From NCBI RefSeq assembly GCF_020707215.1, contig NZ_JAJFET010000008.1, positions 1 to 64,000 of the forward strand: a stretch of DNA of 64,000 nucleotides. The letters run 5' to 3'. This DNA comes from Sphingomonas sp. PL-96. Lineage in GTDB: Bacteria > Pseudomonadota > Alphaproteobacteria > Sphingomonadales > Sphingomonadaceae. The notes beneath the pieces are model-generated. The model was not told where the DNA came from, searched no databases, and saw nothing but the letters and a program-made list of their open reading frames with translations. The translations under genes were made by a program, and so were the position numbers. This document shows positions 18,201 through 33,898 of this stretch, piece after piece (within the stretch, counting starts at the first letter, position 1; each line of letters starts with the position of its first letter).

Positions 18201-18340
18201 GCCTGCGACTCCGTAGTCGGCGAGGCCGACTGCGTGCCCGCCTGGTCGGCGCCCTGGGCAAGAGCCGGTGCAGCGGCGCCCAGAACAACGAGCGCGCTGG
18301 CACTCAAAAGCGCCTGACGGCGCAGCGACGGCATGGTCAT
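15287..18340 (-). CDS. TonB-dependent receptor
   Basis: A 1017-residue outer-membrane receptor. It has a signal peptide (MTMPSLRRQALLSASALVVLGAA, Ala-rich cleavage region), a TonB-box-like EVVVTGSRIAR at about residue 62, a plug domain (VGQALTEIPAF, LVLVNGRRF, RVETVAIGGAPIYGSDAIAGTVNIILKR) and a long beta-barrel ending in ...RYFRVSATARF with terminal Phe. The substrate is unknown; the form resembles the large receptors that are abundant in sphingomonads and often used for plant polymers or peptides. It lies between rplA and rplJ, facing against the ribosomal genes, and has its own terminator. Confidence 0.93.
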   Translation of the reverse strand: MTMPSLRRQALLSASALVVLGAAAPALAQGADQAGTQSASPTTESQATDAVTQDVPEAANEVVVTGSRIARPEFDTLQPTQVIGAAQIENRGYTNVGQALTEIPAFGPPGNSGVGAQSSFGPAQTFVDFFGLGTQRTLVLVNGRRFVSSNTASIFGPVAAGTQVDLNNIPTTLVQRVETVAIGGAPIYGSDAIAGTVNIILKRDYEGLSIEGQTGISQRGDAPDNRISVLAGKNFAGGRGNIVVSGEYNRVTGLVASQRSRTAQGLFFGSPTGDSDFQRVLFPDQRYTAFTSGGVPFSADDGLVSRSGIRDAAGQLLQFGSDGTLVPLDVGTQMRQGYISSGGNGFDLPAYTNLLTNSERYLANAQLSYELTDDVRFFGEAWYSHSKGVNLIDQPNYNTWLFDDAGTADGNIILGLDNPYLSAADRATIAANLEPGQEEFYLGRALTDLTTGRSQATVETYRFVGGFDGGFNIGSRRFNWEASAVYGRSVTEGRNYELVQQNFANALDAVVDASGNIVCRPGYTSATVATISSTCAPLNILGEGQASQAARDYIFAIARPRSVNEQLVFNANVTGPIATLFGNDVSISAGYEHRREKTSFDPGEFYYGEEQDDGSRIQYGRSIPIDPIRGKFHTNEVFGELVIPFVSSRNALSWLQTLEFDGAARYVDNSLSGGDLTWTAGGRIGFIRDFTIRGNFTRSIRSPAITEVFNPTSRAFDSGNDPCDQNYYQSGPNPATREANCRAAGINPTTFVSNFSNFTVPVTISGNPNLDNEKADSWTLGAILQPRFARSLTLAVDWIDIKLKGAITSLDGTDILNACYDATDFPSSFCGLITRDDDGQITNIAEGYYNAASYETAGLQATAAYRLPLDRVGVDSSGVLGLSVNYFYRDKLETQVGTGDIDHLAGEVGYPRHSGTANLTYEGDAFNLLFQARYTGKGRFDIDEADNARDILGVGDWWLFNTTVGVKVNEQFGLKLIVDNVFDKSAPYPVPAGGFGTQTYFSGLLGRYFRVSATARF

Positions 18341-18500
18341 GTTCGATCCCCTTCAAACCTGTGGGGAATGAACGCGGATCGAGCGCGTAGGTTGAAGCGC
18401 CGCACTCGGCTGTTCCGCATTAGGCATGATTTACTGACCCAGTTGCAGATGCGCAACAGGTCGGCGTCGCCGCCCAAAACCACGCTGCCCTAATTGCGCG

Positions 18501-19061
18501 TCAGTTATTCGAGGCGGTCTGCACACCCTCCCTGCCATATACTTCCGGCATCCAGTCGCGGGTCACCAAGACCGAGTCACCCTTCTTCGCCTGGGCATAG
18601 AGGAGGGCTGCGAATTCGTCGGGAACCCCGATGCAGCCGTGGGTGGCGTAGCGACTGTCGACGTCCTCGCCGGACCCGTGAATCGCAACGCCGCCCCAGG
18701 TCAGCCGCAGCATGTACGGCATGGGTGCGTTGTAGAGGTTCGAGACGTGATCACGATCCTTTTCCAGGATGGGGAAGCTCCCGGTCGGGGTCGGCTTGTG
18801 GTCCGCACCATAGATGATCAGCGTCCGCCCGATCTCCACGCCACCCCGATAGACATAGAGCCGCTCGCGACGCAGATCGACGACGATCGACAGCCTGCCC
18901 GGCGCCACGCCGTCCGCGGCCCATAGATATTCGCCAGGCTGAAGCGCCTCGCCGGTCTCCATCACGCTGTGGACGGCGGGAACGGGTGCAGCCAGTGCAG
19001 GAGCCGCCACGATCGCCGAGAGCAGCACCGGCGCGACGCAGCGCAACAACCCACCTCGCAT
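18501..19061 (-). CDS. L,D-transpeptidase (YkuD domain), secreted
   Basis: The 186-residue protein has an N-terminal signal peptide (start ATG 19061, LLSAIVAAPALA) and a YkuD domain: LSIVVDLRRERLYVYRGG, GRTLIIYGADHKPTPTGSFPI and the catalytic block AIHGSGEDVDSRYATHGCIGVP with His and Cys. It forms 3-3 peptidoglycan cross-links or anchors proteins in the periplasm. It lies upstream of and in the same direction as the TonB receptor, 160 bp apart. Confidence 0.92.
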   Translation of the reverse strand: MRGGLLRCVAPVLLSAIVAAPALAAPVPAVHSVMETGEALQPGEYLWAADGVAPGRLSIVVDLRRERLYVYRGGVEIGRTLIIYGADHKPTPTGSFPILEKDRDHVSNLYNAPMPYMLRLTWGGVAIHGSGEDVDSRYATHGCIGVPDEFAALLYAQAKKGDSVLVTRDWMPEVYGREGVQTASNN

Positions 19062-19201
19062 GAATGCACCTTTCGAACCACACGACCTCGCGTCGCGCAT
19101 TCCTTAACGCTCCGTTTACCTTATGTGGTTCCACGCTGCACCTTCCCCGGCCAAGTTGTTGGGCTGCGGCTGTTTCTTTCCGGGACGCGCGCAGCTTTCG
19201 C

Positions 19202-19229
19202 TTGCTTCGTCGCGCCGACCTGCTAAGGG
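19202..19229 (+). promoter_or_regulatory. Candidate rplJ-rplL promoter
   Basis: TTGCTT at 19202-19207, 16-nt spacer, TAAGGG at 19224-19229 within GCTAAGGG. It would give an untranslated leader of about 245 nt. Confidence 0.4.
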
Positions 19230-19329
19230 CGCCACCTGATCCGGCGCCTCGTGCGTCCGGCTCGCCGTCCGAGACAGCAGGTGCCGGCTTCCGGCTTAAT
19301 GTCCTGCCTAGACGGGGAAGGTGATTCTT

Positions 19330-19480
19330 GCCAGGTCTGCGAACGCAGTGCCGGGCCGCCATCGGGTTGATCCGCTGGCACCAGAGCCCATGCCCCTCGG
19401 ACACGTCGCCCCCAGTGGTTCGCCACCGGGACATGTACCGGGCTGCGCCTCGCGCTCAGCCCATTTGTGAGGAGAACGGC
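19330..19480 (+). promoter_or_regulatory. Possible L10 autoregulatory leader
   Basis: The roughly 150 nt ahead of rplJ are GC-rich, contain no gene and carry several short complementary segments (for example CCAGTGG/CCACCGG around 19412-19428 and GGGCTG/CAGCCC around 19440-19462). In many bacteria the L10(L7/L12)4 complex binds such a leader to repress rplJL. The assignment rests on position and known biology, not on a recognised fold. Confidence 0.3.
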
Positions 19481-20002
19481 ATGGATCGCGCTCAAAAGAG
19501 TGAGCTGGTATCCGAGCTGAACCGCACCTTCAACGAGGTCGGCGTGGTGGTCATCACCCGCAACCTCGGGATGACCGTCGCCCAGTCGACGGCACTCCGT
19601 ACGAAGATGCGCGAAGCCGGCGCCAGCTACAAGGTCGCGAAGAACCGCCTCGCCAAGATCGCAGCGGAAGGCACCGATTATTCGGTCATCGCCGACCTGC
19701 TGACCGGGCCGACCGCGCTTGCGACGTCTGCCGATCCCGTGGCTGCTGCCCGGGTCGTCAACGACTTCGCCAAGACCACGGACAAGCTCGAGATCGTCGG
19801 CGGGGCCATGGGCAGCCAGCTTCTCGACGCGGAAGGCATCAAGGCTCTGGCCGGGCTGCCGTCGCTCGACGAGCTGCGTGCAAAGATCGTGGGGCTCATC
19901 GTGGCACCTGCGACCAAGCTCGCGACCATCACCCAGGCACCGGCGGCGCAGATCGCCCGCGTGCTTGCGGCGCATGCGGACAAGGAACAGGAGGCCGCCT
20001 GA
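19481..20002 (+). CDS. rplJ: 50S ribosomal protein L10
   Basis: A 173-residue L10 starting MDRAQKSELVSELNRTFNEV; conserved blocks are YKVAKNRLAKIAAEGTDYSVI and GLPSLDELRAKIVGLI. L10 anchors L7/L12 dimers in the ribosomal stalk. Shine-Dalgarno GAGGAG lies just ahead of ATG 19481. rplL begins 54 bp after the stop. Confidence 0.97.
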   Translation: MDRAQKSELVSELNRTFNEVGVVVITRNLGMTVAQSTALRTKMREAGASYKVAKNRLAKIAAEGTDYSVIADLLTGPTALATSADPVAAARVVNDFAKTTDKLEIVGGAMGSQLLDAEGIKALAGLPSLDELRAKIVGLIVAPATKLATITQAPAAQIARVLAAHADKEQEAA

Positions 20003-20056
20003 TCGGCGCCCCTGCCCTGACTATCAAACCGAACTATCTGATTTTGGAGACTACAC

Positions 20057-20437
20057 ATGGCTGACCTGAACGCGATCGTCGACCAGCTGAGCGAACTGAC
20101 TGTCCTCGAGGCCGCTGAGCTCTCGAAGCTGCTCGAAGAGAAGTGGGGCGTTTCGGCCGCTGCTGCGGTTGCGGCTGCTCCGGCTGCTGGCGGCGCTGCT
20201 GGCGGCGCGGCTGCTGCTGAAGAGAAGACCGAGTTCGACGTGATCCTCACCGGCGACGGTGGCAAGAAGATCAACGTCATCAAGGAAGTCCGCGCGATCA
20301 CCGGCCTGGGCCTGACCGAAGCGAAGGCTCTCGTCGAGGGCGCGCCGAAGCCGGTCAAGGAAGGCGTGTCGAAGGACGAAGCCGAGAAGATCAAGGCTCA
20401 GATCGAAGGCGCCGGCGGCACCGTCGAAGTCAAGTAA
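20057..20437 (+). CDS. rplL: 50S ribosomal protein L7/L12
   Basis: A 126-residue L7/L12: dimerising N-terminal domain ([28 protein letters not shown]), an Ala/Gly-rich flexible hinge (about 36-55) and the factor-binding C-terminal domain ([35 protein letters not shown] region). Standard length. Confidence 0.98.
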   Translation: MADLNAIVDQLSELTVLEAAELSKLLEEKWGVSAAAAVAAAPAAGGAAGGAAAAEEKTEFDVILTGDGGKKINVIKEVRAITGLGLTEAKALVEGAPKPVKEGVSKDEAEKIKAQIEGAGGTVEVK

Positions 20438-20481
20438 GCTCTGTCCGGCTTCGGCCGGGCGGCTCTTGCCGACAAAGAAGA

Positions 20482-20513
20482 GGGGCGGCTCCGCGAGGAG
20501 CCGCCCCTTTTTT
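20482..20513 (+). terminator. Intrinsic terminator of rplJ-rplL
   Basis: Perfect 11-bp stem GGGGCGGCTCC/GGAGCCGCCCC with GCGA loop, followed by TTTTTT at 20508-20513. Confidence 0.95.
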
Positions 20514-20610
20514 CGTGCGGGTGGAAGACGCTGCGGCGTCCTTCCTTCTTCTTGTTCGTCATTCTGACGGATGCCAGGAACGACTGCCGCTACGGCGACA
20601 CCTTTGCCGT

Positions 20611-20693
20611 GCTCCTGCGGAGGCAGGAGCCCAGGGGCGTCATACGCCGCACCTGCTGTTTCGCTTGGCTCTGGATCCCTGCCTCCGCAGGGA
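20611..20693. repeat. REP-like intergenic inverted repeat
   Basis: A 14-bp unit CCTGCGGAGGCAGG (20614-20627) recurs inverted as CCTGCCTCCGCAGG (20678-20691). Each unit is itself a small hairpin (CCTGC/GCAGG around GGAG). The arrangement resembles REP/BIME-type extragenic elements. It lies in the 326-bp gap between rplL and the convergent Pro-rich protein gene, which holds no visible gene. Confidence 0.6.
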
Positions 20694-20763
20694 TACGACG
20701 GGCTCTGGGAGCGGACGGGCGCATAGTCGCGCCGGTAGCGCATCCAGAGCCGCGCAACAGCGC

Positions 20764-22050
20764 TCAGTCGCGGCGCACCTCGCCATGCACCCGCGCCTCG
20801 AGGCGGTCGACCATGCGGTCGCCGCGATCGAGGAACACCGGGGCGAGCTTGTCGCTGCCCTGGATCTGACGCCCCACGACAAAGGCAACGCGCGTGCGCG
20901 CCTCCCGCCCGTCGGCCCAGCGGTAGCGGGCGTCGATCGCCATGACCGGCACAAAGAAACGGCGCTCGCCCGCGGTCAGCGCGGGCAGGTTGTCGAGCGG
21001 CAGCGAAACCGTCGCCTCAAGCTTGCGCGGCTCGCCCGCCGCGATCGGGAACGGCTGAAGCTGCGCATGGGGCGGCATCTCGGCAAAGAAGCGCTCGAGA
21101 TCGGCATCCTGTTGCGGGCTGGCGCCGAACAGGCCGGCGGCAAAGCGCAGTTCCGGCACCGGCACGTCAGTCGGATTGGCGGCACCGAGCTCGAAGCGGA
21201 CTACGGCCTTGTCGCCTTCGGTACCCATAACCAAGGGCAGGAAGGTGAAGTCGAGCGGCGCACGGTCCGCGGCGGGCGCCTCCGGGACGGCGGGCGGGCG
21301 GCGGAAGGCGGTCGAGACGACCAGGCCTTCGGGTGCCGGGGTCGGACGAGTGAGGAAGCTGGGTGCTTCGGGCTCGGACGTGCTCGCCGGTTCGGGCGGT
21401 GAGACTGGACGGTTCAGGAAGCGGGGCTGTTCCGGGTTGGCGGCAGCGGCGACGGGGGCAACCGGTTCCGGCTGGACCACCGGCACCGGCGCCACGACAG
21501 GCTCCGGCGCTGCCTCGATTCCGTCGACTGCACCCTCCGCCTTGCCACGGCGCCAGAACAGCAGCGCGGCCAGCGCTGCAATCAACAACGCTGCGAGCAG
21601 AACCCACAGCAGCGAACTGCGCGACTCCCCTTCCGCCTCCGGAGCAGCCGGCGGAAGGCCGGTAGCCGCAACACTTGGCTCCGGCGTGGGTTCGTCAACG
21701 GGCGCCACCTCTGCAGGCTCCGGCTCTGCGGTTGGTGCCGCGGTGACAGCTGTGGGCTCGGCCGTTGGCACTGCCTCAGGCGTCGGCGAAGGCGCGGGCC
21801 GCGGCCGCGGCGTCGCGGTCGACGTGGGTGTCGCCGTCGGCTGCGGGCGGGCGGTGCGGCGCGGCGTCGGGGTGGGCGCAGGCGTGGCGTCCGGCGCGGG
21901 CACCACCGGCGGCTCGACTGCCGGCGGTGTCACGCTGTTGCCGGGCGGCAGCGTCCAGGGGAGTGGCACTGGGCCGGGCGTCGCACCCTGGGCGATTGCG
22001 GCCAGGGGCACGAGAAGAGCGGCGGTTGCAGCAATGGCGCGAATGGTCAT
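20764..22050 (-). CDS. Pro/Thr-rich secreted-stalk, single-TM membrane protein
   Basis: The 428-residue protein from ATG 22050 has a signal peptide (MTIRAIAATAALLVPLAAIAQG), a long Pro/Thr/Ala/Glu stalk (about 25-150), one transmembrane helix (LLWVLLAALLIAALAALLFW) and a cytoplasmic or membrane-proximal conserved C-terminal domain of about 190 residues (LDFTFLPLVMGTEGDKAVVRFELGAANPTDVPVPELRFAAGLF ... ARYRWADGREARTRVAFVVGR). I do not recognise the domain; by size and strands it looks like an Ig-like beta fold. It is divergent from rpoB. Confidence 0.65.
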   Translation of the reverse strand: MTIRAIAATAALLVPLAAIAQGATPGPVPLPWTLPPGNSVTPPAVEPPVVPAPDATPAPTPTPRRTARPQPTATPTSTATPRPRPAPSPTPEAVPTAEPTAVTAAPTAEPEPAEVAPVDEPTPEPSVAATGLPPAAPEAEGESRSSLLWVLLAALLIAALAALLFWRRGKAEGAVDGIEAAPEPVVAPVPVVQPEPVAPVAAAANPEQPRFLNRPVSPPEPASTSEPEAPSFLTRPTPAPEGLVVSTAFRRPPAVPEAPAADRAPLDFTFLPLVMGTEGDKAVVRFELGAANPTDVPVPELRFAAGLFGASPQQDADLERFFAEMPPHAQLQPFPIAAGEPRKLEATVSLPLDNLPALTAGERRFFVPVMAIDARYRWADGREARTRVAFVVGRQIQGSDKLAPVFLDRGDRMVDRLEARVHGEVRRD

Positions 22051-22192
22051 GCGTTCCGCCAACGCCGATCCGCGGCGCCGCCGCCAGCACCCGACGCCGT
22101 GCACTGCGCCGGATCGTGCTCATGGCGCGGCGAGCCGAGGGGGCGATGGTTTTCCCTCGATGCTGCTGCTGCGGGCCAACGTCCGCGTTTCA

Positions 22193-22221
22193 TTGACAGT
22201 TTCCGACCCCTGCCCTATATC
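22193..22221 (+). promoter_or_regulatory. rpoB-rpoC promoter
   Basis: TTGACA at 22193-22198, exactly 17 nt, TATATC at 22216-22221. This is the best sigma-70-type promoter seen in the window. Transcription from about 22228 would give a 185-nt leader before rpoB. Confidence 0.75.
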
Positions 22222-22296
22222 CCGGCTCTGCCTCACGATCGGGAAATGATGCGTCGTCGCGCAACGCATTGGACGAATGGATCGGCCGAGGTCTTT

Positions 22297-22380
22297 CGAG
22301 ACGCCCCAAAGCTGCGATCCCGTCTGGGATGACGCAGCTTTTCGCGTCTCGTTTGCGCATCTGCCCGGGGCTTCCCGGGC
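22297..22380 (+). promoter_or_regulatory. Structured rpoB leader (terminator-like double hairpin)
   Basis: CGAGACGC (22297-22304) pairs with GCGTCTCG (22344-22351). Inside it AAAGCTGCG (22308-22316) pairs with CGCAGCTTT (22333-22341), and ATCCC (22317-22321) with GGGAT (22326-22330). The inner hairpin ends in TTTT. A second hairpin GCCCGGG/CCCGGGC follows at 22363-22380. The element lies between the promoter and rpoB and contains no reading frame of note, so it may act as an attenuator or autoregulatory site. Confidence 0.6.
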
Positions 22381-22413
22381 GCGAAATTTGACCAAGCGAG
22401 GCGACCTACTCCC

Positions 22414-26559
<4,146 letters not shown>

Positions 26560-26632
26560 CGGACCTGGGGCGCCGCAGCCGCGGTGCCCCTCCCCGTTCC
26601 GCCCGGAGTTTTGCCCCTAGAGGGAATACGAC

Positions 26633-30895
<4,263 letters not shown>

Positions 30896-30920
30896 TCCTT
30901 GCGATCAGCGTGAGCCAACG

Positions 30921-30956
30921 AAGCCGCCGTCCGGGAGACCGGGCGGCGGCTTTGTT
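30921..30956 (+). terminator. Intrinsic terminator of rpoBC
   Basis: A 14-bp near-perfect stem (30921-30934 with 30939-30952; one G-U-type mismatch) with a GAGA-type loop, followed by TTTG. Confidence 0.85.
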
Positions 30957-31058
30957 ATGTTTTGTGGCTGCCACGGCGACGCCCGGCCTTCTGATTGCGG
31001 GCTTCGGTCCCGCGTCCTAGCTCCGACGGATAACAAGAAACCGCCGGAGAGGATTGCC

Positions 31059-31508
31059 ATGCTTTACAGCCTTGTCGCCGCGCTTGCCCTTGCCACCGGC
31101 GCCACTCCCCTCACCCACGAGGTTCGCGTCGGAGGCGGGCCAGTGCCGCTGACGCTGCGCTACGACGCCGAGGTAACCGTCGAGCATCGTCAGCACGGTA
31201 CCGTCGCACCCGGCGGACGCGCGGACACGCTGCGCTGTCACTGGGCTACCCGGGCCGATGTGCGCCGGACCCTGGTCGGCGGCGCACAGGCCCAGCAGGC
31301 GGTGCCGCTGGCGTCCACAGGTGCGCTGCAGCCGATGAAGGGCCATCGACCCGGCTGGTGCGAGGCCAATCGGAACGCTATCGCAGCCTCGGTCGAAGCC
31401 GGCCTCCCCAGGCTTCGCGCCGAGTTGGTCGCGTTTGCCGAGCGCGACCGCCCCCAAGTAGCTTCGGAGATCCACGATGCGCACGCGCTGTTCCGCCCCG
31501 GGAGCTAA
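31059..31508 (+). CDS. Hypothetical secreted protein
   Basis: The 149-residue protein from ATG 31059 has a short signal peptide (MLYSLVAALALATGATP). The mature part is beta-rich at first (THEVRVGGGPVPLTLRYDAEVTVEHRQ), then helical with two Cys (RCHWATRADVRRTLVGG, GWCEANRNAIAASVEAG) that could pair. I do not recognise the family. It overlaps the start of the TorF-like porin gene by 32 bp, so both probably form an operon downstream of rpoC's terminator. Confidence 0.6.
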   Translation: MLYSLVAALALATGATPLTHEVRVGGGPVPLTLRYDAEVTVEHRQHGTVAPGGRADTLRCHWATRADVRRTLVGGAQAQQAVPLASTGALQPMKGHRPGWCEANRNAIAASVEAGLPRLRAELVAFAERDRPQVASEIHDAHALFRPGS

Positions 31509-32265
31509 GCTCCGCCTTCCGCTCCTGGCCGGCGCTGCCCTGATCCCCGCCGTAGTCACGCTGCCGGCACATGCCCAGAGCGAGACCCAGCGGCCGGCGC
31601 TCGCGCTCCAGCTCACGACCGATGACCGCGAACGCGGGATCAGCTGGAGCGACGGCGACGTGAGCTTCCGCGGCACCGCCTCGTTCCCGATCGGGGACCA
31701 GGGCTTCTCCGCCTTTGCGTCCGTCGCGACCCTCAACGACACTCCGCGGCACGGCAGCGCCCCGGTCGGGATCGACGTCGGCGCAAGCTATGCGCGCTAC
31801 GTCGGTCCGGTGCGGCTCGACGGCGGTGTGACCGGCCATTTCTTCCCCGGCAGCGACCGCGCCCTCAACTATCTGGAGCTTGGCGGTGGTGCCGGCTTCG
31901 CGCTTGGGCCCGTGCAGGTCGACGGCTTCGCGCGTTATGCGCCCAAGCAGTCGGCGATCGGCGGCGACAATCTTTACCTAGGTGCCGAAGGCCGGCTGGG
32001 CATCCCCGTCACGCCCTTCACGCTGATCGCCGGCATCGGCCACAGCTCGGGCAACATCGACAATGCAGCACGCGCTGCCCGGCTGCGCCCTGGCGGCAAC
32101 TATATGGACTGGCGGCTCGGCGTGGAGCACGTGACCGGCCCGCTGGTGCTCGGCATCGACTATACCGACACTGACATCTCGGACCGGGCGATCGTCGCCT
32201 CTCCCTATGCCGATGGCCGGAACGCCGACAGCCGACTCTCGGCACGGGTCGGCCTCAACTTCTGA
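31477..32265 (+). CDS. TorF-like putative outer-membrane porin
   Basis: The 262-residue protein has a signal peptide (LRLPLLAGAALIPAVVTLPAHAQ) and a beta-barrel-like pattern of alternating hydrophobic residues ending in Phe (RLSARVGLNF). The sequence ERGISWSDGDVSFRGTASFPI near the N-terminus resembles the RGIS block of TorF-family putative porins, and GIDYTDTDIS near the end is also typical. It probably forms a small outer-membrane barrel of unknown cargo. Confidence 0.72.
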   Translation: MRTRCSAPGAKLRLPLLAGAALIPAVVTLPAHAQSETQRPALALQLTTDDRERGISWSDGDVSFRGTASFPIGDQGFSAFASVATLNDTPRHGSAPVGIDVGASYARYVGPVRLDGGVTGHFFPGSDRALNYLELGGGAGFALGPVQVDGFARYAPKQSAIGGDNLYLGAEGRLGIPVTPFTLIAGIGHSSGNIDNAARAARLRPGGNYMDWRLGVEHVTGPLVLGIDYTDTDISDRAIVASPYADGRNADSRLSARVGLNF

Positions 32266-32312
32266 CGTTCTGGCGACGGCGGAGCGCGCAAGCAGCTCCG
32301 CCGTCGCGGCTT

Positions 32313-33818
32313 TCAGCGGCGGTACAGCGCCTCCGCATCCTGCTTGAAGGCAGCGCCGCTGTCGTTCCGGCTGTAGAACATGTGCCCGCCCGGATAGACC
32401 CGCAGCTGCACCCGCTCCGTCTGGCCGAACGCCGGCATCTGGTCGACGATCAGGCGTGAGGCGAAGAACGGGCAGGACAGGTCGTCCCAGCCGTGCACGA
32501 TCATCACGCGCATCTTCGGGTCGTTGGCGATCGCCTTGCGCAGGTCTGAGACCGGCGTGTCGTCGGGCTTGCCGCGGTCCCAGGCGGCGTTCACCTCGTA
32601 CGACAGGGCATGGTAGCGGGCATCCGTCTTCCACCCCACTTCGCGGGTGACGAAATCGACCATCGCGCTGGTGGTGGGGGCGATCAGCGCATCCAGGATC
32701 GGGTCGTTCGACTGCTGCTGCGCGGACCAGGGGAAGGGATCGAAGGCGGTGACGTTGGAGTCATAGACGCTCCCGATCAGCCCCTGGCTGCGATGCACTT
32801 CGCGCAGATAGGTGCGGCTGTCGACGCGCCCGCCCAGCCGCTGCACCAGCGCCGGGTCGAGGCCGGTCAGCTCCGTCACCCGCTGCACGATGCGGGCGGT
32901 CGCCTCGGGATCCGACCGCCCGCGCAGCAGGTCGCGGGCATAGTCGCCGCGCACATAGGCCTCTACTTCCGCCATCGCCGGCGGCGTGAGACGCCCCTGA
33001 CGCTCCAGGTTCGCCGCCGCCATCGACGGCAGGTCGATCATCCAGGGCAGCGGCGACAGTGCCGTGGCACCATCGCCCGACGCAGGATCGAGGTACGGCG
33101 ACACCATGATCAGCCCGTTGATTCCGACCCCGATCTGCGACTGGAGCTCATAGGCGATGCGGGGCGCGCGATAGCCGCCGTAGCTTTCGCCCATCACATA
33201 TTTGGGCGAGCGCAGCCGGCCTTCCTTGACCAGCCAGTCGTACACCACCTTCGACAGATACTTGATGTCGGGGTCATTGGCGTAGAACGCCTTCTTGGTC
33301 TCCGCCTCGTCCACCAGGCTGCGGCTGAAGCCGGTGCCGACCGGATCGATGAACACCAGGTCGGTGAAGTCGAGCCAGCTGTTGGGATTGTCGGTCGCAA
33401 TCGGCGCGTCCGATGGCGCGTCGCCTTGCGCCCCGAACTGCACGCGCTTGGGCCCGATCGCGCCCAGATTCAGATAGACCGAGGCGGCACCCGGCCCGCC
33501 GTTGAACGCGAAGGTGACCGGACGCTGCGGATCGCGACCCGGCACCGTATAGGCGGTGTAGGTGACCTGGCCGATCTCCTTGCCCTTGGCATCGCGCACC
33601 GGGATCGTGCCGACCGTCGCCTTATAGGCAAGGCTGCGGCCGCCGATCCGCGCCGACTGGTTGATCGTCCGGTCGGCCGGAAGCGCCGGCGGCTTGCCCT
33701 CATCCTCCGCCTGCTTCTTCTCGACGGTGGTGGTGGTTTCCGCCGATTGGGCATGCGCAACACCGCTGGTGCAGGCGAGCAGCAGGGCGGCGGCGGATAG
33801 GCGCAGAATCGATCGCAA
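32313..33818 (-). CDS. Peptidase S10 (serine carboxypeptidase-like), secreted
   Basis: A 501-residue protein. I place the start at TTG 33818 because a strong Shine-Dalgarno (AGGGGAG) precedes it and it yields a clean signal peptide (ILRLSAAALLLACTSGVAHA); longer in-frame versions spoil it. The serine carboxypeptidase signatures are TFAFNGGPGAASVYLNLGAIGPK (oxyanion region), YVMGESYGGYRAP (nucleophile Ser), VMIVHGWDDLSCPF (Asp) and VYPGGHMFYSR (His). Such bacterial S10 enzymes trim peptides in the periplasm. It is convergent with the TorF-like gene. Confidence 0.9.
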   Translation of the reverse strand: MRSILRLSAAALLLACTSGVAHAQSAETTTTVEKKQAEDEGKPPALPADRTINQSARIGGRSLAYKATVGTIPVRDAKGKEIGQVTYTAYTVPGRDPQRPVTFAFNGGPGAASVYLNLGAIGPKRVQFGAQGDAPSDAPIATDNPNSWLDFTDLVFIDPVGTGFSRSLVDEAETKKAFYANDPDIKYLSKVVYDWLVKEGRLRSPKYVMGESYGGYRAPRIAYELQSQIGVGINGLIMVSPYLDPASGDGATALSPLPWMIDLPSMAAANLERQGRLTPPAMAEVEAYVRGDYARDLLRGRSDPEATARIVQRVTELTGLDPALVQRLGGRVDSRTYLREVHRSQGLIGSVYDSNVTAFDPFPWSAQQQSNDPILDALIAPTTSAMVDFVTREVGWKTDARYHALSYEVNAAWDRGKPDDTPVSDLRKAIANDPKMRVMIVHGWDDLSCPFFASRLIVDQMPAFGQTERVQLRVYPGGHMFYSRNDSGAAFKQDAEALYRR

Positions 33819-33898
33819 GTGTTGGGCTCCCCTTCGCAAGGGGAGGAATGTTGCAGCACCGCGACGGCGAGGCAATGGCGGCGGCGCCGCCGCCTGAA

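Noticed and set aside
16562..18493. 643-codon plus-strand frame across the TonB receptor gene
   Set aside because: Antisense shadow; the receptor on the other strand has a signal peptide, plug and barrel.
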